From: Cruorifilaria tuberocauda
Lineage: Eukaryota > Nematoda > Chromadorea > Rhabditida > Onchocercidae
Direction of reading: 5' to 3'
Length of the DNA: 64,000 bases
Assembly (NCBI GenBank): GCA_013365365.1
Contig: JABVXU010000196.1
Location: forward strand, 1-64,000
Shown here in pieces: positions 12,990 to 25,500 of the stretch. The position numbers and the translations under genes were made by a program. Under the pieces are notes generated by a model that was given only the letters and a program-made list of their open reading frames with translations, did not search any database and was not told where the DNA came from. The stretch's first letter is position 1. Every line of letters starts with the position of its first letter.

Positions 12990-15158
12990 TTATTTCAAAA
13001 TCCAGAAATATTCCCTGTCATTTTGTTCAGGAAGCGAATTAGAATAAGGATTTCTATCGGCATGTACCATTTCCGTAGACGGAATATTCGATTTCGTCAA
13101 TGATGTTGACGGTTTTCGTGTATGTGCTTCAGGAGAGACAGCCGGACTGCGTGATGGAATCACTCCTGCAATGAAAGAAAAGTTTGAAGCTTAAAATGCA
13201 GTCATTCCTCTAAAAACAGAATTTACTACCAGTATCAGAACATGGAAGTTGCAATTGGAATGGATGGATGAAAGCAAACCTGGACAATGAGAACAGCTAC
13301 CAGATAATCCGGGTTCACCTGGCAGTCCTGGTGGACCTGGTAGTCCAGGATCGCCTGGAGTTCCTCTTTCTCCTACTGAACCTCGTACACCTTGATTTCC
13401 AGGCTGACCGGCTTTTCCGTCATGTCCTACAAATTTGCCTTTGCATGGAGAAAACCAAAATTGTTAACTACAATACGTTGGTGAGGAAAGAGAAGGCCCA
13501 TTTATGCAGATACTTAGAATGAAGTGAATTTTTGAATTTTTATTGTTACCTTTACTACCAGGAACACCGCGTGGACCGATGCTTCCAGGTGGACCTGGTG
13601 GGCCGGGTGGCGCTCCATTCAATACTCTACCATGATCACCTTGTGGTCCTTTTGGTCCAGGAGGTCCTGGTTCTCCGCGAAGTCCTGGTGGTCCTGGTGG
13701 TCCAGATCGATTTGGTTCTCCAGTTTTTCCTGCCTTGCCAGGCGGTCCCTGTTTACCACGTTCTCCCTTTGGTCCAGGGAAACCAGGTGGTCCAGGTGGA
13801 CCTGGTGGACACTGGAATTTTAATTGTTTATAGTCAATTCCGAATTTCTCAAAACAACATGGCTTTAAATTATTTCAGTTTATTCTACCATAATATGGTA
13901 CTGTATATTTGCAATTAGAAATTAATGTTGAATTTACTTAATGAATCATGCAGAACTCACTTTTTGACAACTATTGGTACCCGGTGGCGGTGCAGGAAGA
14001 TATACGCCGTTGCGCCCATTGGTGCCATCTTTACCTGGTTCACCTGGTTTCCCTGTCAGTTTAATAATTATTTAAATGCTGTATAGAGTAGAATTTAATT
14101 TTATCCTCTCAGTCCAAATTAGCTAGACGAAAATATTTGAAAATATGAAAAAACATCATTGTTAAGCTTTATGCAATATTTTAGTAATTCAATATATGCT
14201 CAAAGATTTTGAAATGATAATGCATTTCAAATATAATTGATAACAACCCGGTATGCCATTTTTTCCGGGTGGTCCTCGTGCTCCAGGCGATCCTTGTGAA
14301 CAAGCACAGCATGCATCACTTGGGAAACTACCAATAAACGGTAGGATGTATTTGTCAGAACGAGATTTCCGAACTTTATTTCCAACCAAAGCTATTTGCT
14401 TCCAAATATCTCCTGATTGTGCCTTAAATTATTTTGAAAAAAAGAATTGGCATAGTGAATTAGCAAGAAAAAAATAAAAAACTCATGAAAAAGAATGAAA
14501 TAATACTATTTAAAAGTTTCTTCTTTATCAGCAATTCAATAATACAGCAAACCATCTCCAATTGTAATTCTTTGCTAAAATGAAAAGCAAAAAACGTTCG
14601 ATGAAATGTTTTAATTTTACTCACCACCATCGAACCATTATCACTATTATACCAACTAATATCACAATTATTTTATTGTTATCTTTTATGTTTTCTTTCT
14701 TTATTTGATTCCCTTTTCATTAGTTTCCATTTTAATTATGATGAGTTTATTTTTTGTTTCTATCTTCATTCACTCTCACCGTTGTTTGCCCAACATATTT
14801 GCATATTTTTCGATTTCCAACAAAGCACTTTGTCATATTTGATGATTGAGTTTTGCTAACTCTCAAAAATATGATAATATAATATTTTATGCTAACTTTC
14901 AAAAAAGATACTAAAAAGCTTCTCCGATTTTTTTTCACATGAAATTTCAGCCTAATTGTTTAATTAAACAAACAGTGATTGTGTAGATTCAGTAGTACAC
15001 ACCTTGCATAATTCAACCTGCGAAAGCATCGTTGATATCACTTCCTGACTATGGAAATGCATCATCGGTAGCAATACCGCAACACTTACGATGCAAATTG
15101 CTGAACAAGCTGTTGCTAATACCGCCGCTTTCCGAGTTGCCAATATATTCATCGGCAA
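12990..15158 (-). CDS. Cuticle collagen
   Basis: Six exons in transcript order: 15158-15003, 14422-14248, 14052-13961, 13811-13550, 13426-13280, 13165-12990; 335 residues with every phase closing. The N-terminus has the hydrophobic segment of cuticle collagens ([20 protein letters not shown]). A basic KVRKSR site suits subtilisin-like processing. CCAC then introduces the first short Gly-X-Y block ([16 protein letters not shown]). A break reading [12 protein letters not shown] precedes the main Gly-X-Y region, which has small interruptions at GEPNRS and [14 protein letters not shown] cluster ends the last triplet block, followed by a Ser/Pro/Thr-rich tail of about 57 residues with no triplets. 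Cysteine clusters on each side of the triplet blocks are the family's crosslinking sites. The product would be exported from hypodermis and trimerise into cuticle. The exon 2 donor (GTTGTT) is weak but phase-correct. Confidence 0.93.
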
Positions 15159-16426
15159 TAGGAGAATGAATGTTTGAGTAAACTAACAATTATGAAATTT
15201 AACAAATTCCAAATTTCAATTCAATAACAATAGGCAATTGATAAAATTTTGTTTGCAGCAGTGATAAACTGGCCTTTTTTAATTTCAATAAAATGGCTCT
15301 AATTCATCGCCGCATTATCTGATATTTATTTTTTTATTTGCAATTTCATCTTATTTGTAACTCATTTCATTTCAGTTTTCATTTGTTATACAACGATTTA
15401 AAAGTACAAAAAATGTCTTTCTTTTTTTTGCTTTGGTAAAATTGATTAATTCGTCAATGAATTCATTTTGGTCCATTTTTGGATCAACGGTTCCACTGAT
15501 TCGAAACTTATTCGAAAAGTCCCAAAATCAAAATTGCAACAAAATAAAGTGCCTTCGCTTACTTCTCAAAATTCACGATACTACGGACATCTTGAAGGAA
15601 ATTACAGTGATTGTTAAATATTAATCAAAAAATTATAAATACGTAAAAAATAGAACGTTATGTTAAATTACATTTCCTTCTTAATTTCCTTTGTGTTATT
15701 TCAAATGATTTCAAAAGAAAAATGAAACAAATAAATTGAAAAAGAATAGGAGGAGAAATAACTTTGACCATTCCGAATGGATGAAATCTGAAGTGACAAC
15801 GGAGAAAAGAAAGAAATGATGTCAATAACCTTTCGCTCAATAACAACTCATTTTTTCGCTCCTTCATTACATTTTTTCCCTTCTTTTTAGTTCAAAATAA
15901 TTTTTACGTCATTTATGAGAGTTAATTTTTTTAACTTGTAATATCAAAATGATAGTGGAACACTAATTACGATTCATATTGCTTTTTTTAAAATAAAATA
16001 ATCAATTCTTCTTTTTTCTAAATAAAATAATCAATTCTTAATGATATAATCTAATAGAAGAAAATGAAATACAAAAAGCTGACTTAATTCTAAAACTTCT
16101 AAAGGTACGTACATAAGAAATGTTAAATAAATTCAAAATGAAAATCAATGTTAATATGACTGAGAAATTATTTGAAAATCTTCACTCGATAGCTTGGCAT
16201 AACAATTCACAAAATTTATCAATTTAAAAAATGCTAAAGGAAAAAAATAGTAAAAACTAATTATTTATGCTAATATACAACAGAATAAATGCAACAGCCG
16301 CATCAAATAATAATAGATTTAAGTGATCTAAAGAATATATTTTGAGGGTAATTCATTGTAGTCATGGAATCTGACTTGATAATACAGTATAGTTGTGCTA
16401 ATACTTTAATTTCATAAGTAAGACTA
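15159..16426. other. Spacer between collagen and orphan gene, no gene seen
   Basis: Upstream side of the collagen gene (its promoter is expected here) and 3' side of the next minus-strand gene. A short direct repeat with the core AAATAAAATAATCAATTCTT recurs about 30 nt apart near 15990-16040. No convincing coding frame. Confidence 0.5.
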
Positions 16427-17323
16427 TTATATTGCACCAGATTGAAAATATGCGCAATTTTCTTTAAGTAAATGAGAAATAAGCGCCACTGTCGGTAATT
16501 GTTCGCTAGAAGAACCTTGAAAACGTCGAAAATTTTTGTTATACTCATTTGGTGTGACAATTCCGTCTTTTATCAATTTATCCATGACCTAAATTGATTC
16601 TTCTAAAAATCAAAGCGTTAATTTTAATGTTCAAGAATTGGAACGATGAAATACTGAATGAATAATGCGTGGATTATAATAATTTATAATTAAGTAAGTA
16701 TTTGAGAGGCATTACGATAAGTTCGGAGTTAATTTTTGTTGTACGAACATGATCTTAATATGCAGCAAACAGTTTGGCCTTACTGCTGTTAAGAATTTGA
16801 ATTTGATAAATTTGCATACATTTTTTATCAATTCCCTGCTCATTGTCAATTCTCCAACTGCAACAATTAAATGATTTGCGAAATTTTTTGGATTATTGTC
16901 CATCTGATCACGATTTTCTGCTAACCAATCGAATGCTTCCTGAAAAAAGACTTATTTTCTTAGATTACATTCGGAAATCTTAATATATAATCAGCAATTT
17001 AAATCATAATTGATTTTATATCTAGAAGTATTGATGAAAAAATTCCAGAAACTTTTTACAATTATAATCATAGAGAAAAATATTTTGGAATTGCGTCGTC
17101 GAAATAAAATGATTAAACTTAATAAATCGTTTATGTTTTAAATTTGCAAAAATTGGTAATGAAATGTCCGGAATTCGTCCCTTCTCAAATCGTAAATAAT
17201 AACGATAATATAACATACTCTAATCCGCTGCTGCATATTAGTCCGTTCCATTACTGAACCAATTCGAAGAACTTCATTAATATTCACTTTTGCCTTACGA
17301 CCTCTTGACTTTGATTCAATCAT
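16427..17323 (-). CDS. Orphan 128-residue helical protein
   Basis: Three exons in transcript order: 17323-17219, 16939-16820, 16588-16427, all in phase 0, with donors GTATGT and GTATGC and acceptors TTTTTTCAG and CAATTTAG. The N-terminus is basic (SKSRGRKAKVN). The rest is mixed-charge and mostly predicted helical (NEVLRIGSVMERTNMQQRI; FANHLIVAVGELTMSRELIK; LISHLLKEN), with no signal peptide or membrane span. A TTTTTTTCAG lies 39 nt upstream of the ATG, consistent with spliced-leader addition. I do not recognise the family. The intact frame across three exons with good splice sites supports a real gene; function unknown. Confidence 0.65.
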
Positions 17324-18509
17324 CTTTCTATTAATTACCAGTATTCAACTAGTCTTATGGACCTGAAAAAAAGATGATATGCTGATCAAATGTTAACATA
17401 TAAATGATGACAAAATTTAACAACCTGAATACCATTAACACGATTAGTATGATGTATTCTTATTATGTATCTTCTAAAGTTTTAGTTTAAAGCAGATTTT
17501 ACATCAGCATTTTAAAGTCCGGGTCAGCACGTTTCGTTTTTCCTCTATTAGATACACGACTTATTTTACTTATTAGGCATGAGTAAAAGAAGAAAATGAA
17601 CCATTAAGAAAAATAAAATGGATAATGATAAGATTGAGAGATGAATGATAAAAGAATATAAAAGGAAACGAAATAAAAATTAACTTACAAATATAGCAGT
17701 TATTTAGAATTAGAAAGTCTTGTTTTTGCACAACAAATTTATAATGTCGGGGGAATTATCATGATTTGAATTTGCATATCTCCTTTAAGTCACCTGCGCA
17801 AACTTTTACCGTTCAACCTGCGTACAAATTTTTCATTAGATTGAAAGAGCGTTTCTGACACGAACAGCAACGAATTTCCCTTAAGGGAAAGAGATAAGAA
17901 AAAAATGTTAAAGGCTATTTCTCCGAAATCAAACCGCACAATTCCTTTTTCAACATTCTTAAATTTTCAAAAAGAATATATTAGGTTTAGGAAATGGATC
18001 TTATACATAAGCTTGTTTTTTTATAAATTTAAAATCATATTCTGTTATCAAAATCAAATTCAATTTTAACTTACACGAACGTAATAATAGAAAGAATAAA
18101 AATTATATAAGAGCGTGATGTGGTGAATAAACGTTTTGTATCACATGCTAGTAAGTTGTCCTTCAACTTTTAAGAGACGATATGAAATTTGTTTTTTGAC
18201 TGAAAAGTCTCAGTAACCATCTAAAATCTTCGATGGATGTTCAGAAAAGATGAATTATTTCATACATGAAAATTATCAATATTTCCTATATAGATTTATC
18301 ACATCGTCTTGAAAAATATTTAACAACTTAATTACCGTCTTGTTTTTCTCCTAAAAACAGCAAGAAGAAATTACTTTCTAAATTATTTTATCGCTTTTTC
18401 ATATAACTGAAATAAGTATAATTCTGAAATTGTCGCAAAATCAAAATATCATTTGTATTAATTAATTTGTTCCATCTTTGTTTACTGTTTAGCACATTTT
18501 GATTGTTAT
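17324..18509. other. Spacer between two minus-strand orphan genes
   Basis: AT-rich; contains the upstream region of the 128-residue orphan. No RNA gene, repeat family or exon was supported. Confidence 0.5.
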
Positions 18510-19447
18510 TTATTTATGCATTTCAGTACTCCAATTCCAACTTATACCATCATTACAATTGTACCATTTGTAAGCAAAACATTTAGTGCATATCAAATAA
18601 ACAGCTTATAATTAAATTTAGTTGCAAACTTAATTAAAGAAGCTCATTTTTTAGCCGTCCACTTCTCGCAGTTCAATCCAAATATGCTGATTCAGTAATC
18701 CAAATAATTCAGCTAATCCAGTAATCCATATTCAGTGTGTAAACAGACAGTGATTGAGGAGATTAAATGTAACGGTTGACTTATGCTCCATTTATTATAT
18801 AAAATTCCTATTTCGGGCAAAATCAATAAACTTACTTTTACAACCTGTTCTAACTGTCTCTCTTTTGAATCATTGCACACAATAAAATTTTTTCAAACGT
18901 TGTAAGCAGCCATGGATGTATGTCGGGTATTTCTAATAACAGTTATGCTTCCAATGATCGATTATGACAGCAGTTAACTCTTAAATTCTAAACTTTTAAA
19001 TCGATATAACCGCAAAAACTTATGAAATCTCACGTATCATCTGATTTAATATAAATGAGATACAGTACAAAGTAGAATTCGACAAGTTTCTGAGACATTA
19101 ATATTTTATAATGACTAAACTATTAAAATTGATAAAAAAAGATAATAGCTACAAAGATGTTGCAAAACGTATCAATCGTTTCTATCAGAAATAAGAAAAA
19201 ATTATCAAACAAGGATTCTCGGATAAGAATGAAATTTAAAGCGAAACTGAGTGCGGAAGAAGTATCAAATGCAACAGCTCTTACCCGAATGTTCAACTTG
19301 AAATAAAATCACTGATTCTACATACTTTCTAATTTCTTCAAAAATTTCTCCGATAGAGGGCTGTTCTAGTGAACAGATTCTAATAATCACCGTATCCATC
19401 AATTTCTGATTTTCAAGGCTTATAACAATTGCTGTGCCAAAAAGCAT
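18510..19447 (-). CDS. Putative 85-residue orphan protein, head to head with nfi
   Basis: Proposed exons in transcript order: 19447-19285 and 18604-18510, joined in phase 1. Exon 1 is a good coding frame (MLFGTAIVISLENQKLMDT...CSLEQPSIGEIFEEIRK) with a strong GTAAGA donor. An earlier GTATGT donor after 19325 would give phase 2 instead. Exon 2 is less sure: its acceptor is ATTATAAG rather than T-rich, and it encodes a cysteine/tryptophan-rich end (CTKCFAYKWYNC). I do not recognise the family. The start lies about 125 bp from the first NFI ATG on the opposite strand, so the two may share a promoter. Exon 1 is more reliable than the full model. Confidence 0.38.
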
Positions 19448-19454
19448 TGTTAGT

Positions 19455-19469
19455 TTGGTACTTTGCCAA
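19455..19469. promoter_or_regulatory. Probable NFI binding site in the nfi promoter
   Basis: TTGGTACTTTGCCAA differs by one base from the palindromic NFI consensus TTGGC-N5-GCCAA. Read as TTGGYA-N3-TGCCAA it also fits the longer form reported for C. elegans NFI-1 (from memory). It lies between the divergent start codons, 103 bp before the first NFI ATG. Its position in the promoter of an NFI gene suggests autoregulation, which is inference. Confidence 0.6.
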
Positions 19470-19547
19470 CTTTTTTGTAAATCCCACGGCTCGTGTTTTA
19501 TGCATGTGTAGAGAACTGTAATGTGCGTTGAATTCGTTATGTGTTGT

Positions 19548-19560
19548 ACACGTAACGTGT
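19548..19560. promoter_or_regulatory. Palindromic ACGTG element before the nfi start
   Basis: ACACGTAACGTGT is a perfect inverted repeat around a central A, ending 12 nt before the first ATG. The ACGTG core is shared by bHLH-PAS and some bZIP sites; the binder is unknown. Confidence 0.4.
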
Positions 19561-19572
19561 CGGAGTGACAAT

Positions 19573-22500
19573 ATGAGTTACGTGAAACGAATAGGTGAGT
19601 TGTAGTGGAACTAGTAGGATATTTTTCCTTTGTTTCATTTTGAACTGTATATGGTCTGACGTAAAAGTACGTAAAAGTAAATGATTACTAATATTGTTTT
19701 AGCTGCACCATTAAGTATCGTGATAAGTTTTTCTAATTTTTTGGGACTTTGAAATGATTGTTTTTTAATTGATAACCAAGCAAAAATTGGTCATGAGTTT
19801 GGGTTTATAAAGTTTTTTCTATTTTTCTCGGAAACAAAAGCTTAGTGGTATTGTTGTTTGCATCATTTTTATTTTTCTGAATCCTTTATATTCATTCTTT
19901 ATTACTAATTAATGTGAAAATTAATTATAACAATCATAAGTAAAGACATTAAGATATTTAATCTTCCTTTCTCTGAATTATTAGACTGACATCTTTAGTC
20001 TAATTTGGAGTATCCTGATTTTCAGGAATAGTTGTAGTAAAGTGAATTAAATTCAAGCGTAATCACGAAAATTTTCTTGTAATTTGTATAATTTAACAGA
20101 AGATTTCAACTCTTTTTCAAGCTCCATGTGGTTTTAGTTTCTTCTCTTTTTTGTTTCACATAAGTTTCTGATAGTTCGTAATTGGTGAATATGGCCTGGT
20201 GATTTTTCGCCTAAATCACTGAATATATAATTTGCAGGTGAGCGAAAAGAGAAAGAACAGCCATTAAATATTTTTAAAACGGTAACTTTACCGTTGTGCC
20301 ATGCGTTCATTGCTTCATACAACAAGGAAGACTGATCAGTTATGGCAAATAGTATCAGTGACTATCCGTTATGCAGTAGTCAATATCCAGCTGGCAATGT
20401 GGTCTGCTTAATTCAAAGTTTATGAAAATATGTAAAGAATGGTTTCTTTTAGCTCACTTTCATTCTGAGCGTTCGAAAACACTATCTTGTCGCGAGCTTA
20501 TTTTTTGCTCTCGTTTGCTCTGAGCGAAATTCTGATCTTCATACTCATTGCGAAGTAAGAATGAAATAAAAATAGCAGCAGTTAAATAATATTAAGTAAA
20601 TCGATGGGTGTTGAAATTGGGAAAGATTTATATGTCATGTTGCCAACGGGACGTATTTTAGGACGAATTTCATCCTTTTGTGGAAGCATTACTGCCTTAT
20701 GTGAAAGAATTCAGTTACGTGTGGTTTAATTTACAAGCTGCGAAGAGAAGATATATGAAAAGAAACGAAAAGCGAATGACAGTTGACGAAGAGAAAAGTT
20801 GTAAAGATGCACTAATGGCAAGTTTCTAGTTGTTTTCGAAAGCTGTATTGAGTTTTGGTAATTAAATATGATCGAAACTATAAGATATAGCTCAAGCAAT
20901 TGCTAAGCGGCATTATGAATCAAGTTTTGGCTCCACTATTTGGTGATTTGTAGTGTTGAAAAAAATACATTACCGCATTATTGGGGAAGAAAATATAAGA
21001 CCAAAAATTAAATTCGTTTTGGAATAACTTCGCATTTTGCTTAATAAAAATTCTTTTTCCCTCGAAGTTTTAATTTGCAGAATGAGCGGGTGGAAATTAA
21101 GCAGAAATGGGCAGGACGATTACTTGGCAAGTTAAGGAAAGATATACAACCACATTGTCGGGAAGATTTTGTTCTTTGTGTCACAGGACAAAGACCAGCA
21201 GTATGCATACTATCAAATCCCGATCAGAAAGGAAAGATGCGGCGAATCGACTGCCTACGACAAGCGGACAAAGTGTGGCGTCTTGATCTGGTGATGGTTA
21301 TTTTATTCAAGGTATGGAAAAGAATAAACCGGTTTTAATAGTATTTTTCTTTATTTCGATAGCGAACTACTAACTTATACATGATAATTTCCATACTTTC
21401 AGCTCGAAAATTTCCAATAATTCGCCTTATACAAGCCAGTCTGGGTTTTTATCGTTTACAGGTTTTAAATCATTTGAGATACAAAATGTAATGAGTAATT
21501 CGGCATTGAGCACTTTTGATTTCAGGGGATTCCTTTGGAAAGTACAGATGGCGAACGTTTGGAAAAATGTTCAGAATGTGCATTTCCAAGTCTATGTGTA
21601 AATCCTTATCATATTAGTATAGCTGTGCGCGAATTAGATTTATTTCTGGCAAATTTTATACATACAACAAATCCGGATGCTGCTGAGGAGGAGAGCGATG
21701 AAAAAGGTTTTGATGTTTTTGTTTTAAAAAGAATGATTTAATTATATCATTTGACGAGTTTTTTGCTTCCTTTTGAAATCAGGTATCATTCGCTCTTATC
21801 TTGTCGTCTTTTTTGTTTTTCATTGAACTACATTAATTGAGCTTTTTTAGTCAGTGTTACAGCATATGTGTATTGTGGCAATTATTTGATTTTCGAAAAA
21901 GCTTTAATTCCAGAAGATTTGTAAATTTGGTATATAGTTATATCACATCTTATAATTCATAAATTTAAGTTACTGCCATTTACAGATCCTGACAAATTAG
22001 CAGCACATGAAGGTATTTGGGGAACTGGTGTGTTTACCGCTTATGAACTGAAGACCTTGACAAGACGTACGTTCTTCCTTTTTTCATCCTTTTCGCTGTT
22101 TCTCTCTTTTTTTTTCTCTTTTTCTTTTTTTGAAGAACTTTACTAATTATAATGCAGTAGTTAACTATCATTACTTTTATTTTGCTTTTTTTTTTCTTTC
22201 GAGATAAAGCAGAAAAGTAAAACTTGTTTTCTTCGACTTTATTTATCACTTTGTTAATCATTATCAGAAAAAAATCCTTACAAGTTGCTACTCTAATTTC
22301 CACATCTGTCGCTCTTTTTGCTTTCGAAGTGTTTTCCATATCGGCACCATCTTTGTAAATGTTCTTTCTCGCTTTATTTTTCTACTTTGTGCTTATCTTT
22401 TTCACTATCAGCTCTGTTAATCATAACGAGGTTACAGTTTTGTGGCCCTTGAATTGTAATGTAACCTGTTTCTGTAATGATTTCATGATTCTTTTAGATG

Positions 22501-25500
22501 CATGAATTAAAACTATGATTTCGCTTAAGGCTTCATTCCGTAGGTAGAAAGCATATATGTGTTTTTCAAATCAAAAGCAATTTAGATTGCTTTTTATTTT
22601 TCAAATTTTGCTAAACAAAGTTGATATTCAAAAATATTAATTGCATGGCTATAATTGTCATATTAAATGGTCATAACAATCTGTAATCCCAGAAGTGGGA
22701 TTGTTATGTCCATTTAAAATCTCTTTCCATATCTGTATTTGCAAAGCACGATTCATTTATCATTACTTTTTTACTTCCGTATCTCTTCAAAGTAGACTTG
22801 TAAGTGAGGAATAAATAATTGCTCGATGTTTACAGCTTCAATAATAACACTGGTTGAAGGCGAAGCACGTATACCAGCAGAAATAATCCCACAAAAAGAA
22901 GAACCGTATAATGATTTGGAGTGGCAATCGCCTGGCAGCCCGCCGTCATCATCATCATCACGACGACGCATCGCTCCTGCTTCTGCTGCAACTGTAGTGG
23001 CAGAATATCGAATATCTGATGGTCATGATGTCATTGAAAACGCTGGTAATTAAATTTCTGCTTTTTAGATAGGTTGTTAGAAGCTTTAATTGTGTTCTAC
23101 GTTCGAAAGTTAGTTTTCTTTTCCAAATATGTTTGTTTTTCAAAGTGATCTAACGAATGGATAGAAGATATGCTTTTATACCCTTTCGTTAGCTTATCTT
23201 GAAAAATAAACCTTTGGTAAAAGATCAGGGCAGAAAAATGTGATTTTTTCAAGGACAATCGTCTTCGAATATTAGGACCGCCATCGATCAGTTATTTAAC
23301 ATCGGTATGGCATGAACAGAAACGTAAATAGGATCTGTTTACATTTCTTGTCATCCATATTTGTTTCTTAAAATTAAGTCAAAAGCAATCGCCTTGCCGA
23401 ATTGTTTCTTTCTTGAGTGCGTCATTTTTTATTGATCAAAATATGTGAATTTCAGCGGTTCTATTTAGATACCGGAATACGAGGTAATAGTTTGAATGGA
23501 TCAGGTGGAACACCCCAAGTGGGAGCGATGGTAACAATTGCTGATGCGTTAGATACGGATTTGACACATCCAGAATTTGAGCATCCGAGTCTCTTGGCTG
23601 ATGACGTATTTCATTTTTCCTTTTCACTTTTTTTGTTCTGAAATTGCCTATATACCAAACAAGCGCATATCATATGCTTTTTTGATACATATAATTTTAG
23701 ATTTGATGCAGATAGAAAGCATCTGAAAAAGAAATACTTTAATCATCAAAAAATCTGAGGAAATGAATCTGTAATTTAATTGTTCAACAGCGAGTTTGGG
23801 AAAGCGTAAATTGAGATTGGTAGAATGCATTGGTAGAAGAGTTGGATACATATGTAGGTCAAGTATGGGAATTATTGTCATTTCCGATGTTTAGAATAAA
23901 AGATTTTCCAACTGTAGACCAGCGAACCATTGGAAAAACGTAGTCGACATGCTTCACGAGATAGTGTGGGAAGTGTTAACGAAGAGGTGCACCAATTAAT
24001 TGGTGGACGTATTGTTGGTCAACCTATATATATTCAGATAAAACGAAGCGATGATGGCACAGCAAGTAATAGAAGGTATTTTTTCGTGCTTGATGTTACC
24101 ATAGTTCTGCTGCTTAATAACGGCTTGCATTTTACTCAAATGATATTACAAAGTAAAGCTAGATTTTTAAATGGATAGGAATTTCAAACGGAAATTCAAG
24201 TCGAGTCATTTCAGGACTCTTGTCGTGCAGGGTGCGGTTGAAGGAACAAGACTTGTCCAATTGAGGCAATTCATTTTTCTATTATTTTTAGGATTGTGTA
24301 TGTATGTGTGTGGAAATCTTTGAAAAAAGTATCTTGAGATATGCAAGTGTGATATTCTTATGTACGCAAATAACATTATTCATATGATCAGTATGTGCTT
24401 TATGACATGAAATGATTTCGTTTATAAATGTATTCTATTTCCATTTTGCTATGATAATGAAGACCTGCAGACCACCTTTCACGGTTTCAACATCGAATGA
24501 TGGACAGCAGCGTTTGGTCAGGGAGGATGCATTGGAAAGTGGAAGTCGAAGTAATACTGTAAGAGTTGTCTCCCATCTTTCCACTGGAGAGCATAGCCGC
24601 GAACTACATCAGGAAAGGCATCATACAGCAACCGAAACTATTGACAATGTTGGATCAGCTGGTATGAATGAAACATCTTTAATGCACCGTGATATAAATG
24701 GATTGCGCTCAAGGACCGAGTGAGTTTTTTTTTTCTCTTTTTGGAAATTTTTATAATGTTTCTCCTGCGTCATTCTTTCATTTATTATGGTGATATAATT
24801 AAAGCGAGTCATATTTCTAGAAATATTTGGCACAGTTGGAATATTGCTATCTACTTTTGAAAGTGGAAATTGGTTTTCAAATAAAATATGAAAAGGTTTC
24901 ATGAGAAGAGGAGTATCAAAAGTATCTTATCAGTTAATATTAATGAATCAGCTTCAATATAATTGATATTATTGACTAAAAATATTTACAATGAATACCT
25001 TAGATGAAACGCTCCTTAATGTGAGTGAGCCGGATACTTTCAGTAAATTCATAATTAATTGTAGAATTTTTAGATCAGCATGTGATAGTTTACATATACC
25101 TACTTCAACAGCTCGGCAGCCAAATCGCTTAAGTGAGAGCTATCAGATACATCATCCTAGCCAGAAGAGGGACTTTGTGAACAGCTCTGTCTCCACAGTA
25201 ACTCCACAACGTTAGTTTTTTTTTCTATCAATAAAAATTATTGTATACTGTTTGTTGTATGAATATAAAGCTTTTTAACAAAGACCTTAACCTTTTATAT
25301 CTTATATATGTTAACAAAAGTCTCGATCACTGCGGCATTTATTTTTATTCTGTTTCTTTTCCAAAATGTTGCATCTTGTTTATCATGAATTAAGATCACG
25401 AACTCTTTGAACGGTGATGAAAGTTTTTTTTTAATATTTTATTTTCAACTTTTGTGCGGAAGCGGCCAACCAACCGAAAAAGTATTTCTGATCAATTTTC

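Noticed and set aside
13532..13918. 128-residue plus-strand frame rich in Val/Leu/Gln
   Set aside because: Antisense shadow of the collagen Gly-X-Y exon.
22034..22339. Lys-rich minus-strand frame
   Set aside because: Lies within an nfi-1 intron and reflects poly-T tracts; no splice or start support.
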